Assembly (NCBI RefSeq): GCF_030272615.1
Contig: NC_081410.1
Location: 187,454,119 to 187,518,118 of the forward strand
Source: Cryptomeria japonica
Taxonomy: Eukaryota > Streptophyta > Pinopsida > Cupressales > Cupressaceae
Direction: 5' to 3'
Length of the DNA stretch: 64,000 bases
The translations under genes were made by a program, and so were the position numbers. Under the pieces are notes generated by a model, which ran no database searches, was not told the DNA's origin, and worked only from the letters and a program-made list of their open reading frames with translations. Of this stretch, positions 11,496 to 26,943 are shown one piece after another (position 1 is the stretch's first letter; the number at the start of each line of letters is the position of its first letter).

Positions 11496-12279
11496 AAGAC
11501 TTAGGAGATAGAGACAAATGTTTTCTCATTGAAGTATTTGCAATAGAATATTCTCCACAACCCATATCTTGTATCTGTAAAGAGGATGCTACAGGAATAT
11601 CCTTTTTTGTTTCTGTAATCTTTAATGCCTCTAGTTGTGTAGCGAGAGGAGATACTTGATTAATTGGTGCTTGATTATCTACACTTTCTTTCAAGTAATT
11701 ACAATGTTGGAAGGGATTTGGATCACCTTTTATAGTGATTTCAATACCATTATATGGGAATTTAACACACTGATGGAATGAGGATGGTACTACTTGCATG
11801 GTATGGATCCATGGGTGGCCCAATAACATGTTATATCCTAGTTCCCTGTCCAAGACTTGAAAAGTGACCTCTATTGTTATAGGTCCTACTTGTATGGGTA
11901 ATGTTACAATTCCTTTTGAGGGATGTTCTTCATCATCATATGCCTTGATATTTATTCTCTTGGATGAATCAATGTGAAGTTCAGAATATCCTAGTGCCTT
12001 AACTAGTTTTAAAGTACAAATGTTGAGACCAGCTCCTCCATCTATGAGTACTCTTCAGATCCTTCTTTTATGTATGTAAGCTTCTAAATGTAGTGGGTCA
12101 TTATGGAGCAATCTGTCACTAGGAATGTTGCTTTCTGTGAATGCAATGCGGGTGCCTTGTGTCAAACTTCCCACCATGGTCTGGAAGACATTTTCATCCA
12201 TACCTCTATTCACTATTGGCTCTTGCAATGCTTTTGTCCAGGATAGCTCTGTGAGTGGGTGAAATACGTAGTAATTCAA
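11496..12279 (-). pseudogene. gypsy aspartic protease region
   Basis: On the minus strand near 12045-12000 the translation reads VLIDGGAGLNICTLK, the form of the aspartic protease active site common in Tat-type elements (Asp-Gly-Gly instead of Asp-Ser-Gly). About 60 residues later comes LGYNMLLGHPWIHT (open piece 11470-11853), the conserved end of this protease region. The enzyme would cut the Gag-Pol polyprotein. A TGA at about 12055, just before the active-site motif, interrupts the frame. The pieces at 12055-12279 and 11470-11853 belong to the same ancestral frame. Confidence 0.75.
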
Positions 12280-13069
12280 ATAGTGATATTTGTGTCAGGG
12301 TTTTCTTAAGATGCTCAATAATATTATAAATCCCTACCATTGGTGGAAGATTTGGTGGTATTCCTTGTAAAGTTACTTTTGATCTACGAGTAACTACAAC
12401 ACAGTCTATGTCTCTAGGAGTTATCATGATTGTAGCCATTGTGTTGTCTTTTTTGTAGGTATTATTAGTGTCAAATGTTGTTTTTTCCAGGTTTATGTTA
12501 AATCCTTCTTTATAGTCTCCATGTTTATGTTTGACCTCCATGATGTGTTCTATGAGTTCATCTTCAAACCATCCTGAATTAGATGATTCATCATGCCCCC
12601 AGTCTTTAAGACAAAGATTTCTATCATCATCATATTTTGGTGCTTCTGTCAACATGCAAATTTGGTTATCATCTGTGTAATTTCCTAAATTTTGTTCATC
12701 TTGGTCAAGTGTTTCTTGTGAATCATAGTTTACCACATCTCCAAAACTAATAGCATGAATAGTGTAGTCATATGAGACTTTTGTGTAGTTAGCTGTATTG
12801 TCTTGAGTATTTGATTTTGTAGCTTTCCCTTTGTCATGATTAACAAATGGATCCTTAAAGATTGTATGATTTGTGTTAGCTGAGGTTTTATCAGTATCGA
12901 TCTTGATGTCCCCTTTGTCTATCATATCTTGGACCAAGTTTTTCAACTTATAGCAACTCACCATTTTGTGACCTTTAGTCTGATGATAATTACATAAATC
13001 ATTATCATTCCACCATGTGGGTTTGAAAGGACCTGGTTCGTATACTCTTATTTCTAGTAAAGTGGTCAT
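12206..13069 (-). pseudogene. gypsy gag C-terminal part with CHHC zinc knuckle
   Basis: A 287-codon open stretch. Near its start it reads LCNYHQTKGHKMVSCYKLK, giving Cys-x2-His-x4-His-x4-Cys, the non-standard knuckle typical of Tat-type Gag, followed by LVQDMIDKGDI. Such knuckles bind the element RNA. The rest is an acidic, Asn/Asp-rich spacer with no known domain that leads toward the protease. It overlaps the neighbouring open pieces at both ends, which marks frameshifts. Confidence 0.7.
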
Positions 13070-14242
13070 GTTTGTTGTATTAACTTTTTGAGCACTGACT
13101 CAATAGGCTCTCCTAGAGGTGTGTAATTCCTTTGTGGAGCATTTACCCTAGGGTATCTTATGTTCATGTTTTGTGTAGCGTTTACATTCATTGAGGTAGT
13201 GTTATTCCCCGTATGTGGATTTGATGATTGACTTGTTCCCAAAGATAAAACTAGTTGAGTTCTATTTACCGTTCTGGCATCTACAACACCATCATTGGTC
13301 ACATTTTTGTTTTTTGACCAAAAATTGGATTTGTCATTGTTGTTGGTGTTGCCATACTTAATAAGACCTTGTTGCACTAGTCCCTTCTCACATTTTAGAG
13401 CTTTTTTTGTGATTTGTTTGAACATGGTTAAACATTGCACTTGTAAGGGATATTTAATCTTTGGAATCAAGTTTTCAGTGAACATATCTACTTGCTCTGT
13501 TTCTAGGATAATTGTCTTACACCTCCTATAGAGGGCCCTCCACTATTGTATGAAGGATGCAAACATTTCATTCTCAGATTTTTTCGTGGTGCACAAGTCC
13601 ATCAAAGTAATTGGGGTTTCAATGTTATGCGAGAAATTTGTAATAAAGTGTTCAGCTAATTCTCCCCATGATATGATGGTTGGTGGTAAATGTGAAAACC
13701 ACTCTAATGCTGCCCCCCCCCAGAATTTTAGGAAATAGTCTCATTAAGTAAGTGTCCTCTGTTGCAACCTCTATGCATGCCATGAAAAATTCTCTGATAT
13801 GGTCCCTAGGATCACCTTTCCCTTGATAGCTATCAAATTTGATGTTTTAAAATGTGTTGGGAAAGGTGGCATGTATAAAGTGTGATCAAAAGGATAAGGA
13901 TGTAAGTCCTGTAGTGTGTAGCTCTTTTTATCATTACCGGTTTTCATAGTGGTCACCTGTTGTTGCAAATTTTGTAATTGTTGTGTCAGCATATCTATTT
14001 GAGTCAAAGCTACACCTTGTGTCTACGTATGTCCCACAAATGGATTCTTGGTAGCATAACTAGGAGGTTGTTGGAAGGTGCCATGACTATAATTACTAGG
14101 TAATATGAAATAGATGATATGTGAACCCGTGTTAGGTTGATTTGTATTCATTTGTAGATATTGTTTGAGAACCAGATAGTTGACTAGTTGATATGTCCAT
14201 ATTCCAAGTTGGGTTTACTGATAAGCCATTGTTTGGGTCCAT
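13066..14242 (-). pseudogene. gypsy gag (retrotransposon capsid domain)
   Basis: The likely start is the ATG at 14242-14240. After a frameshift comes MTQIDMLTQQLQNLQQQ, a short coiled coil (14007), then GDPRDHIREFFMACIEV near 13820, GAALEWFSHLPP near 13710, ELAEHFITNFSHNIE near 13645, and MFASFIQ near 13550. These are standard landmarks of the plant Retrotrans_gag capsid domain, which assembles the particle. The downstream piece (13066-13485) contains LIPKIKYPLQVQCL and a basic Asn/Thr-rich tail. At least two frameshifts and two stops are present. Confidence 0.8.
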
Positions 14243-14770
14243 TGTAACTTTTGCCTTTTGTGACCTTGTGATGGGAATTTAAGACTTATATATGAGGGTG
14301 GTTGTATGCAAGACAATGACTAATGCTAGACTCTCGATGTATGTTAGACTAGACACTCTATTGGGGATTTTGACACAAGACTTGTTGAGTATTTCAGGAT
14401 TTCTATAATGCAAGGTTTTCCATGTCTTGTCTTAGATGTTCTATAATAATTTCTCTATCAATCCTACAAGAAATTTTATACTCAATATTTATCTCATACT
14501 CGACTCCTATATACTGAGGTCTGTTTCTCCTTGAATCTCAGGCTAAGTTAGCTAGACCTTCAATGATTTCTCGTTGACCATCATTTGGCACTAGATTAGG
14601 TTGCTCGAAAGGGAGCAAGCCATCCCCAGGTAGACCCATTAAGACACATGCTATGACTTGGTAAGATGATTATGCAAATGACAACGGACAAGTAAAAACA
14701 TATATGAGGTCTACATGAAGACATATATAAGTATGATACTAAGGACGTAAGATAAAGACTATGCAACTTC

Positions 14771-14895
14771 TAAGGATGATAACAAGGATGCAAATGAGGA
14801 CTATGCAAGGACTTAGGACGATAATAAAGATGTAAATGAGGACTATGCAAGGACTTAGGATGATAATAATGATGTAAATGAGGACTATGCAAGGA
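14771..14895 (-). repeat. 42 bp tandem repeat, three copies
   Basis: The phrase ATGAGGACTATGCAAGG recurs at 14794, 14836 and 14878, an exact 42 bp period, with few differences between units. It lies in the gypsy leader. Confidence 0.85.
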
Positions 14896-15859
14896 ATTCC
14901 TATGGTCACAAGTGTATAAAACTTTTGAGTTCTGATGTTTCAAAATGGACTTGATTTTCAATAATTCTATGTGTAGGACAAATTTTGTGGTTTTTCCAAG
15001 TCTGAGAACAATTGTTTGGAGATAAATATAACTAATTGAACTGGTTTTTCAAACAATCTCATAAAATTTAGAGATACGTAGGATAGGGCCTCAAATAGCC
15101 CAAATGACTGACTCAATACTGGTTTGATACAATGATACATATAAAAGCATATAATACAATCTTAGGCTAGAAAGTGGCCACCATTCAATGAGGCCCCCAT
15201 AGAAAAATACTAAAACAAGATGGACAGATAGAGAGTCTTGCAACACTGGCTCCACTCCATGACACACACTTCTCGAGCATGCCAGTCTCTCTTACTCGAA
15301 AGATCTGAAGATCTTATCACCGAGGGATTTATGTCTCATAATGTAAGGTACATGAGGGGTATCTATGGGTTACAATCCACACTCTTGAAATCACTAAATG
15401 TAGGAATTGGGCTACTAATTGGTTCTTAGTATAAGGTTTTGAGGGGTCCCCATCCAATAATGGATTCTCAAAGCAAGCCACTTAAGACTTTAGTTGAGCT
15501 TACTGGTGCAGGGAAAGCCCCCACATATGTCGAATTCAATCAACACTCTAGCCGCCTGACCAGTATATTTATATAGTGGCTTGAAAAACCCACTTGAGAG
15601 TATGCTGGGAAAGATTATATCCCCAACACATCCCAATTTGAAGTACCTTTGTGGGGTGATGAAATCCCTAGTCAAAGATACCACTCTCTACGTGAAATAA
15701 AATTAAATTGAGTGTCGTTGTCACCTCCTTCCTTTCTCCCAAGACCCCAAAGGTGGGTGGAAAGTTATTTATGCAATAGTAGGTCCACCCCAAACACAAT
15801 AAAATTTCTTTCCCTTAAGAAAATCAAATATGATTTAATCTAATGCAGCCTGATTCACG

Positions 15860-16112
15860 TTCATTTTAAAGCCCAAATCGAGGTGTTGAATACACATGTG
15901 CATGTCCATTTTAAACACCAAATTGAAATATGAAGGCATGCATGTCCATTTTATCCATTGTTGATTTTAAGCCCAAATTGAAGTGTTATACATGCATGTC
16001 AATTTTAGCCAATGTTAATTTTAAGCACCAAAAGACGAAGTGTGAGATTATGCATGCATGTCCATTTTATCTGTTGTTGATTTTAAGCACCAAAAAATGA
16101 AGTGTGAGATTA
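15860..16112 (-). repeat. degenerate tandem repeat of about 60-75 bp
   Basis: Forms of GCATGTCCATTTTA...TTTTAAGC(A)CC(A)AAA...GAAGTGT recur about four times. Unit length varies by about 15 bases. It lies within the gypsy leader. Confidence 0.7.
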
Positions 16113-16219
16113 TGAGTGCAATTGATCTAATACTAATCTGATCCTTTCTGTAAATTCACCACAAGCTATAAACAGATGATTAGTAGTAAAATGAAATCAA
16201 CAGAAAACAAAGAATCAAA

Positions 16220-16975
16220 AAATGATAGAGGCGAATGCGTGGCGATACCTGTCTGATTGCATGACCCTATATAAGTGATTGCGTAATTATGGTTGGTTGA
16301 ATGAGTGATCTTGATAGGTCAACTGTGTGACCCTAATAGGTCGATTGCATGGCGATAACAAGGCAATTGCGTGATACATAGGCAGAGAGCACAAAAAATA
16401 AAAAAATCAAATTAAACTTGATCAGAAACCTACAAAACAGATTGTGAAGCCCTAGCTTGATCTCTCATCATCCATTCAATGTTAATTAAATCATATCTAA
16501 CTTAATATGAGAGCACTAAGTTGTTATATATGTTGATAGCTGGTTGGTCCTCCCAATCTCATATTTGCTTTTTTGCTTTGATAATCCTTTGATAGTGTCT
16601 GGCCTGTCTCTTTTGTTCCTTAGTCCTTCTGGCACCTAAAATCCTAAATTGTACCTTACATGCCATAAACTGTTATAATAAAATCATGCAATATAAATAA
16701 TCCATTTCAAGATTTACTTAATTTCAGATAGAATTAAATAGATTAGAAGACAGAAAGGACATGAGAATAGAAATAGTAAAACAACAATTTTCCCTATGAA
16801 TGCATGATAAAAACAGGGCGATTGTGTAACGCTAAAAGGTCGATTGCATGATGATGTAAGAGCGATTGCGTGATGGTTTTCGCATGAATGCGTAACCCTA
16901 TCTAGTCGATTGCATAGCCCTATCTATGCGATTGTGTGATCATGTAAGGTCATTTGCATGACAGAAAGACTTGTT
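16220..16975 (-). repeat. dispersed short repeat CGATTGCGTGA, two clusters
   Basis: Forms of CGATTGCGTGA or CGATTGCATGA, often followed by CCCTAT or preceded by GGT, recur many times at 16220-16380 and 16810-16975. The intervening 430 bp lacks them. Function is unknown. Confidence 0.7.
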
Positions 16976-17066
16976 CTTGAAATCCATCCAGCCTGAATAA
17001 AAAGAGAATAAATCCATATGATCTACAAAAATCACATAGAAAAACAAAAAGGTTAATAAGTTGTTG

Positions 17067-17084
17067 TTCACATCGGATTCACCA
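17067..17084 (-). other. gypsy primer-binding site
   Basis: On the minus strand TGGTGAATCCGATGTGAA starts four bases after the LTR end. The TGG start and its position are those of a tRNA-primed site. I cannot assign the tRNA by eye. Confidence 0.65.
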
Positions 17085-17087
17085 AAA

Positions 17088-18835
<1,748 letters not shown>

Positions 18836-21295
18836 TGAAGTCTTTCTATTCTCCATCCTTTAACCAAGTTGCAAACCTGCAAGCAAATGCAGTTTTGGTT
18901 GTGACCATGGAGGCTCACCTCCCAACCTAGGCCTCCAAGAGGCCACCCCCGAGCTAGGAGAACCAAGAACCAAACGAGCAACACCTACACTCAATACACA
19001 ATACAAGAAGACATGTCTTACAAAGAATCATTTCAACAATGAACTCCCAACCCAAGACTTGCACATAGCTACCAAGTGACTCAAAACCATGGGGTGACAG
19101 TGGACCCAAATCTAAGGGGAGATCTACAAATAAACCCTTGTTAACCACATGCCTTCACAAGGCTAAAAAAATATCCATCTACTTCGTCTCTCACATGACC
19201 AAAACAATCCTTATAACCCCCAAATTTTAAACAGAACAAATATAGTAGCAAGGATCTCAGATCCTTGTTTCTCCCTCTCTTCCAAGAAGAGAGACTCTTC
19301 ACCCAAAGATTGTCCTAAAACCCTTCACCCAAAGAATACTCTTCCCTCCCAAGGGTGAGTTTAGTCTGGACGATCCCATGGACATAAAAATACAAGAAAT
19401 CTAAATTAAAATAAACTAACAACTCCTTGAATACCATAGTTCATAGATATAGAAACACATTCAACACATAAACAAAAATGAGATTTACAAATGACATTAT
19501 GAATGCATCTAAGCTATAGTATCAAGAACACCAACCTTCTCTCCTGCCAATGGTATGTTCATTGTAGAAGAGTTGCCCAATTCCCCTTACTAGTCTCCTT
19601 ACTTAGCTATTTTTTCTATCTTCCAAACTAAAATTACTACTAAAAAACTTAGTCTCCAAGATTGGAGAGTGTGTGATCAAAGTCCCAAGTTTGAATCTCT
19701 TCCCTCAGTGGGCTCTCCTCACACTTTCCAACTTCCTTAAAAAGGATGTGAGATCCCATAGGTTGGTCTTCGCAACCTCTTACATGATTTCTAAAAATGG
19801 GAACTAAAAAGGTAAGTGAAAGTGGGGAAGAGAAACTATCACTGAAATGGAAGGTTGTCTTACCAAGGGTCAGTCCTCAAAAAGTTGAATTTCTGTCCAT
19901 CTTGGAAAACCCACTTTTGAGGTGACTTGGTAGTCACATGGCTAAAAATGACCTTTACCCATAGGTATATCATATGGGCCTTCAAAAGTGACCTAAACTC
20001 AACCCTGGGAGTTAGTTTGACCCCCCAAAAACCCACCTAAAGTTTGTCTATGGGTCAAAATTGATTTGACCAAACTAATGGCTCTCTAACCAGGTCATTT
20101 TTTGGGACCACAACAAGATATTTGAAAAATGCATTGGGTTTAACAAATTCCCTCCAAAGGACATTCCATTGCCAACTCACACACATCACAAGTGTCAAGT
20201 GACACCATAAAATACATACCACTAAAATACACTTGGCATGTCCTTTTTGGGAATAATAACATAACAATTACAAATATGAACTTACACACACACATCACTA
20301 TTATCAAATTAAATACATCACATACAAGGTATTGTCTCTCCAAATAAACAAACCTTGGCTTCACTATTTCACATAGGTTCGGTCTTAGTTCTCCGTAAAA
20401 CTCCATGGTCACATGGATTAATTTTTTGCACATCTCATTTCACACATCAGTAGTCCAAAACCACATGCATATATAAGTAGATGAATGGAATTTATATTAG
20501 ACATATAACGTCAGTTTCACAACATCTCATCAATTGATCCAAATCGAAGAATAATAGAGATAGTATCCATATACACTATTTTCCTAGTAAATCCATATGA
20601 AATCAATTACTCAATTGCATCATCATAAGCATCATATAAATCAATTCTCCATAAAACATGCATGAATGTATCATATCATCATCAATGATAAGTACTAAAA
20701 TCAATATAAGATGGAATACATCATATTCAATGATATCAAATCACCTATCAAATAGTATCCAAATTCATAATGCATCAAAATATGCACTGCAAGGTAAAGT
20801 GGTTCAATTACTTTTGCCAACAATTTTTATGTGACCGTATACTCATTTGCAACACCAATGAAATCATATAAAATAATCACCAATTAGGTTTGCATAAATG
20901 AATCACAACATCATCAACTTAAGTGCCAAAATTAATCATAAGGTGGAATACATCTTATCCACTAGTTTCAAGAAGATCATATGTCAAGAGGTCTCACGAA
21001 CATTATGTATGAAGGCTCTATCTTGAAAGATAAGTCCATAACAAAAATGAAAGATATTCTTATGAGGGGTTTGCGATAGGACCCCAAACCCCTAACAGAT
21101 ATAAGATGCATAAGCTAATTTTATCTAATCATCCACAAGGAGGTCCACATTCACTAATTTACTCGGCTAACCTAGTTCATCATATTGAATCAATGCATCT
21201 TTACTTAGTGTTCCAACCATCCATGCAAGCTATTAATAAGGTTAGTCGTGGTCAAACTAGGTTAATCCAGAGTTTGATCGGGGAGGGGTACTACA
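18836..21295 (-). mobile_element. LTR-like block R1, copy 1 (probable 3' LTR, minus strand)
   Basis: 2460 bp is repeated at 26944-29274 plus 32305-32490. On the minus strand the block starts TGTAGTACCCCTCCCC and is preceded by a purine-rich tract (21296-21313), as expected for a 3' LTR. On the plus strand the homology begins at TGAAGTC. It has no coding potential; the short open frames found here are shared with copy 2 only because the copies are related. The family is not recognised. Confidence 0.65.
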
Positions 21296-21313
21296 TCCTC
21301 CCCACCCCCCCTA
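21296..21313 (-). other. probable polypurine tract of element R1
   Basis: The minus strand reads a G-rich purine stretch (AGGGGGGGTGGGGAGGA) immediately before TGTAGTACC. Composition and position fit a PPT. Confidence 0.55.
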
Positions 21314-24300
21314 GGGTTTGACTTACTCATGGAATTCGCATGGGTAGGATACAAATAACAGGGACATAATATTCCCAATAGTTCCACTAAATTACTCTAA
21401 ATCTTGTCTTTCCTACTAGGAAGATGCAATACTAAAACCAGCTTACTAACTTAACAGGTATTTCCGCCATACTACACTTATCTAGCATTGTTATCATAAT
21501 TTCCCTCTAACTCAAGTAGGTGTTTACAAGTTCTCCTTTACACACTCCATAATTACTTTAAGTTAATGCACTATCAAATCATATCAATATGACCCATCAT
21601 CCTCCATTACCTATGTTACACATACTAGTTCGCTTATTGAATTCCTAGGAGTAATATTTTTGATAAGGATTAGTTTAAAATATGATTATTCTACTTAAAT
21701 TCTCATCCATTGGATGTGTAATAAAGAGAATTAACATCGTAACTTACTTCATCCAAGCATAAACTTGCTTATTTTACATCAAGGTCATAAGGGTGTCAAT
21801 TACTTATTTGTTAAACCACCCTATGTGCATGATTTTTTCCCACATCAAAAGGAAACAAGGTATATTTAATTTTAAGTTCTTCAAATCCACCCATAATTAG
21901 GGTAGTTTACTACCTCTAAGGCTTACAATAACTAGACATCTAGATACAAAGGTTTATATAGGTCACATCATTCGCAACCTCAAATATTAAGGTATATAAT
22001 AATCCCATTCTAAGGGAGTGGTGAAAATAATTACACTTAATTTAAATAGCACCCATGTAAACATCTCAATGCATGTGCCAACACAACAAGTCTTCAAAAT
22101 ACTTACACAATTTACTAGGTGTAGTTTACCATTTTGCTAATACTTTGCTTCGATTGATTGCCATTTTGCCATTTTGCTAATACTAATAGGTAGAGAGTTG
22201 AGTGCAAACTCAATACTTGTATACTTAGAACCACTTTAGGAGTTGTACAATTCAATTATATAATTTTACTAGTGACATCATTTATTTCACTACCTCCTAG
22301 TAGCTTCATGACTAAATTTATTATCCACATCAAGTAGGAACATGATGCCAAAGTTACTATCAATTATGGTTAGGAACAAAAAAAAGTGGAATAATCATTA
22401 AGTACCACAAATAACACTTGACAACTAATTCATACTACCACACATACCATGTTCTTTCTTCAGTGATGTGGAAATTTGACTTATTCTCACCTATTCCACT
22501 TATGCAACCATGAGAACAAGGGGGTGCACACTCAAGAAGTGACAAGCCTAGAAATCAACACCCTCCTCTTAATTAAATTTTGACTAAAATAAATTATCAT
22601 TTTCTATCTTATTTCTTATATTTTTTACTTGCTAGCCGACCATGACATAACACAACTTTTGATTACCTTCAATCCAATACAATCACCTTATTATCATAAT
22701 ATCTAGTTATCCTATTACTGCATAACATAGAGGTGTATCCTAATTACCAATGTCTTAAGATTCCCATTATTTTCAAGTTCTTCCTTAGCCAATCACATAA
22801 ATAGGCTCCTTAGCATTTGACTCTTAAATCCTTACATTTGAACACCATATTACATTGCCAACTAATTCTCATTAAACCTTTGGTAACAATTATAGTAATA
22901 TTCCAACCTTCCATATGCCTTGTATGTTGACTCATTCATACCTAATGTTCCTCCTTCTTTCACACTCAAGTGTCATTGTTTTCAAACCTCCTTGTGTTGT
23001 GCCAAAGTAGTAAGAATGTTCCAAACTGACCTGTATCTAGTTACTAGTCATGATTGGGTTGCACTTTCTCCTTAGATGCATAAAAGTTAATCATTTTATG
23101 ATTACCTATTCATGTTCCATCTACATCTCTTCATACCTTAGTAGGGATCCTACATGACTCCCATAGCTTGTCATCTTTCTCGACCATTTACTTAGTCCTC
23201 TCGAGATTATTTACCAAAAGATCTAGTTAGAACATCGGTTTGTTTGATTTCCCAATATTGGGCTTAACCACACAAGGATTTAAGAGATATTTGCAATTGT
23301 TCATTGTTTAACCCAAAAGGGTTTGGTGTTTCCTTGCTTCTCAAATTAAATTACCTTTAGAATTACTAGGGCTCATTAATCAAGTGGATTTTTATTCATC
23401 ATTACCTCCATCATCCTCAAGGTTATCCACTGCAGGCTACTTTGTATTGGTATGAGAACCCTTAATAGGTGGTCTCAAGAAGGGTATCACATTATGGTCA
23501 CATGCTCAAGGTACCTATCTATCAAGAAAGGATATACTTCTGCCCAAAATTTATAAAGGTACCACCTAACTTGCTCTTGGAAGGTGCCCCACATGGCACC
23601 CTTTGTTTACCATTCTTGATAAACTTCCTCGTAGGGTTGAATGTTAATTTGAAAACTAACACCATCTTGTGTTACTAATATTTCAATTGTGCTATGTTTC
23701 ATTTGACTTGTTTGGTAGGTTTTCATCTCAAACCTTCCTAGCTTGCTTGATGTTGTAATGTTAAGGACATATCCCAACTTATGATATTGCCTTTGTTACT
23801 ATAATGAGTATTCTATTATAGAATTAACTCCTCGTACTCAATTTGAATAGGTACAATTGTGGCAATTAGGTTCCAATTGAATGGCAACCTCATATGTACT
23901 AGTGATCTAAATTCAATTATGAAATATCGAAAATATTTTCATATTTTTTTTTTGTATTTATAGATGTTAGTATTTACCATTTTGAAGACCTTTAGAGCAC
24001 TTTTAGCCTTGAAGACTTTTCTCAGCCCTTTAGAGCATGGTCATAGACAAACTCTTTTAGGACTTCACCTACACCTCTAGAAGACCTTTCTAGTGAAGTA
24101 AACGACTCACATTTTGGAGTCCCGAGTGGGAAGTTATGACTAGTTAAAGTTAGGGTAAGTTCTGATATAAATTTTTTTTCTTTTGAAAATTATATAGTTT
24201 TGGGTCTCATTATACCATAACCATTATAGCTATTGAAATTTGAATTTCAGGGATTTTGGTGACCCTTGGAACCCCATGAATTGATATACGTTGATCCTTT

Positions 24301-24440
24301 GGGTAAAATGAACTTCACTTTTTATCTTGTGTCATCATTGTGAATATTTCGTGGGTCCTCACCTAGGTGGGGTATTCTGATGTCATAATTTGGATAAATT
24401 AAGTTATGAAGGTAGCCCATGTTCTCCAGTGTATGAACCT
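21314..24440 (-). other. non-coding internal region of R1-type element
   Basis: 3.1 kb has no usable ORF on either strand and no domain I recognise. It has a PPT-like tract at the low end and a primer-site-like sequence at the high end, both in minus orientation, so it may be the internal region of a LARD-like non-coding retroelement. A short duplication of GCCATTTTGC(TAATACT) occurs near 22130-22190. Confidence 0.45.
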
Positions 24441-24441
24441 A

Positions 24442-24455
24442 GGGCTCTGATACCA
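24442..24455 (-). other. primer-binding site (initiator Met-tRNA type), minus strand
   Basis: The minus strand reads TGGTATCAGAGCCC, the usual plant Met-tRNA primer site, five bases after a CA-ending sequence. This marks the end of a minus-strand 5' LTR that begins on the plus strand at 24461. Confidence 0.75.
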
Positions 24456-24460
24456 AAATC

Positions 24461-25560
24461 TGATGCCCAAACTTTTGGGCAAAAACACAACAACAATTTT
24501 TTTTAAATAACACTAAATTACTTGAGGTCTACATTCAAAAAGATGTAACAACTTAATTAGTTTCACTAAAAGTTATCTTAAGTGTAAATATGAAAGGGCC
24601 TCAAATATGAGTGATAAATTGTTTAATTTAACTAGGAGACTTAGCACTTTTCCCAAGCTCCTAAGTGATTTAATAATCAAATTAGATTTTATCTAAGTGT
24701 TGAAAACAATTCAAAAATCTTGAATATAATTACTAATAAATTATATTTTAATTACTTAACATTTACAATAATTCTCATTAACTAAAGCTGAATAAATTAA
24801 TCCTATAAGGTCAACACAACCTTTATAATTAATTGATTCACCTAATAAATTCTTCAATTTTAATTATATTAAGTGTTAATATTATTTCCTTATAATATTT
24901 AAATAATCTCAAAATCCATTAAATTAACATTAATACAAATTCATTGTATTAATATTAATTAATTAGGGAATTAAATGTAAGGTTCCAAATGCCATTAAAT
25001 TAACTAAAACATTAATAAGTTGTCTAGAAAATAAATCTTCCATTAATGATGAATTAAATCCCCCTCAAAGTTTTAATATTCATTTACAAATAAATTACCC
25101 CTTAAAAATTTTAAAATCAATTCCATCCTAAAACCACTAAAATACCCTCATTAAATTATAACTCCTTTTAAAATTTTCGTCTCACTATAATTCACCAAAT
25201 TACAATAAACAATCCCCTCTAAATAAAATATGTCCCCCTCCTAAAAATCCATTAACACAAATAATCCTTTCATAAAATAAATTACCTTCTTAAAATACAA
25301 CACCCTAAGATATAATAAAGTCACCCTATTTAAAATGGGTTTTCCTCCATTAACTATATTTAAATTTCAAAACCCCTTTAATATTATTTTATTCTTTTAA
25401 CCCTATTTAGGGTTTCTACTTTTATTTTAAAAACATAAACTCTTAACTTATATTTCCTCTTCTTTTTTTTTCTTATTTTCCTTTATTACTAACCCTAACC
25501 CTAAATTGGGTTAGGGTTTTCATATTGTATTGAACCCTTTTCATTGTTTTATTTTTTTCT
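24461..25560 (-). mobile_element. AT-rich segment, probable part of a minus-strand 5' LTR
   Basis: It begins TGATGCCCAAAC directly beside the primer site and is AT-rich with no ORF. If the element ends with R1 copy 2 at 32490, the whole LTR would be about 5 kb; this is a hypothesis. The left LTR part that should match this stretch was not found near 18400. Confidence 0.4.
25491..25518. repeat. inverted telomere-like repeat
   Basis: AACCCTAACCC and GGGTTAGGGTT form a perfect 11 bp inverted repeat with a 6-base loop. The units are TTAGGG-like rather than the usual plant TTTAGGG, so a chance palindrome is possible. Confidence 0.7.
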
Positions 25561-25961
25561 TATTGGTTTGTTGTAGGGCGACGACTTCATGGTGGCGAGG
25601 GTTTATTTTGTAGGGGGCAGTGAGGGGAGGAAATGGTAGCAGTGGGTGGAGGACGAGTGGTGGGGTGGAGGTCCACCACCGTGGTCGCCCACAGCTGTGG
25701 GTTGTGCCCACGACTGTGGGTCACAACCCACAGTCATGGCCATGGCCCCGACATTTGGGGGTAGAGCCATAGGCTCCCCCATCCGATCCCCAATATATGC
25801 CAATACAATTTTTTTGTATGAAATTTTTTTAAACTATTTTTTGATTCGGCTAAAAAATAATGATATATATATATATGAAACTCGATGTCTTGAACACATT
25901 AATCTCATTTTGGCAACAACATTTTTATTTATTATATATGTATAATCTCACTTTGGCAACA

Positions 25962-25967
<6 letters not shown>
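25561..25967. other. GC-rich palindromic island, no assigned gene
   Basis: A GC-rich stretch (about 25570-25795) stands out from its AT-rich surroundings. It has open frames of 66 and 99 codons on opposite strands, with low-complexity products and no domain. A cluster of palindromes lies inside. A near-duplicate of about 25 bases (AATCTCAYTTTGGCAACAAC) occurs near 25900 and 25945. Confidence 0.45.
25688..25735. repeat. cluster of perfect palindromes
   Basis: CCCACAGCTGTGGG (25688-25701) is a perfect 14 bp palindrome. GACTGTGGGT and ACCCACAGTC (25712-25721, 25726-25735) form a perfect 10 bp hairpin with loop CACA. CATGGCCATG follows at once. Confidence 0.85.

Positions 25968-26943
<976 letters not shown>

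Larger units (their letters stand above)
14243..17066 (-). other. gypsy 5' leader, non-coding, repeat-rich
   Basis: About 2.8 kb lies between the primer site and the gag start. No ORF of note was found. It contains three separate repeat blocks, listed below. Long leaders are usual in Tat-lineage elements, some of which carry an extra ORF here; I see none in this copy. Confidence 0.6.

Noticed and set aside
14771-14895. CRISPR-like array
   Set aside because: Contiguous 42 bp tandem repeat without spacers, in a plant retroelement leader.
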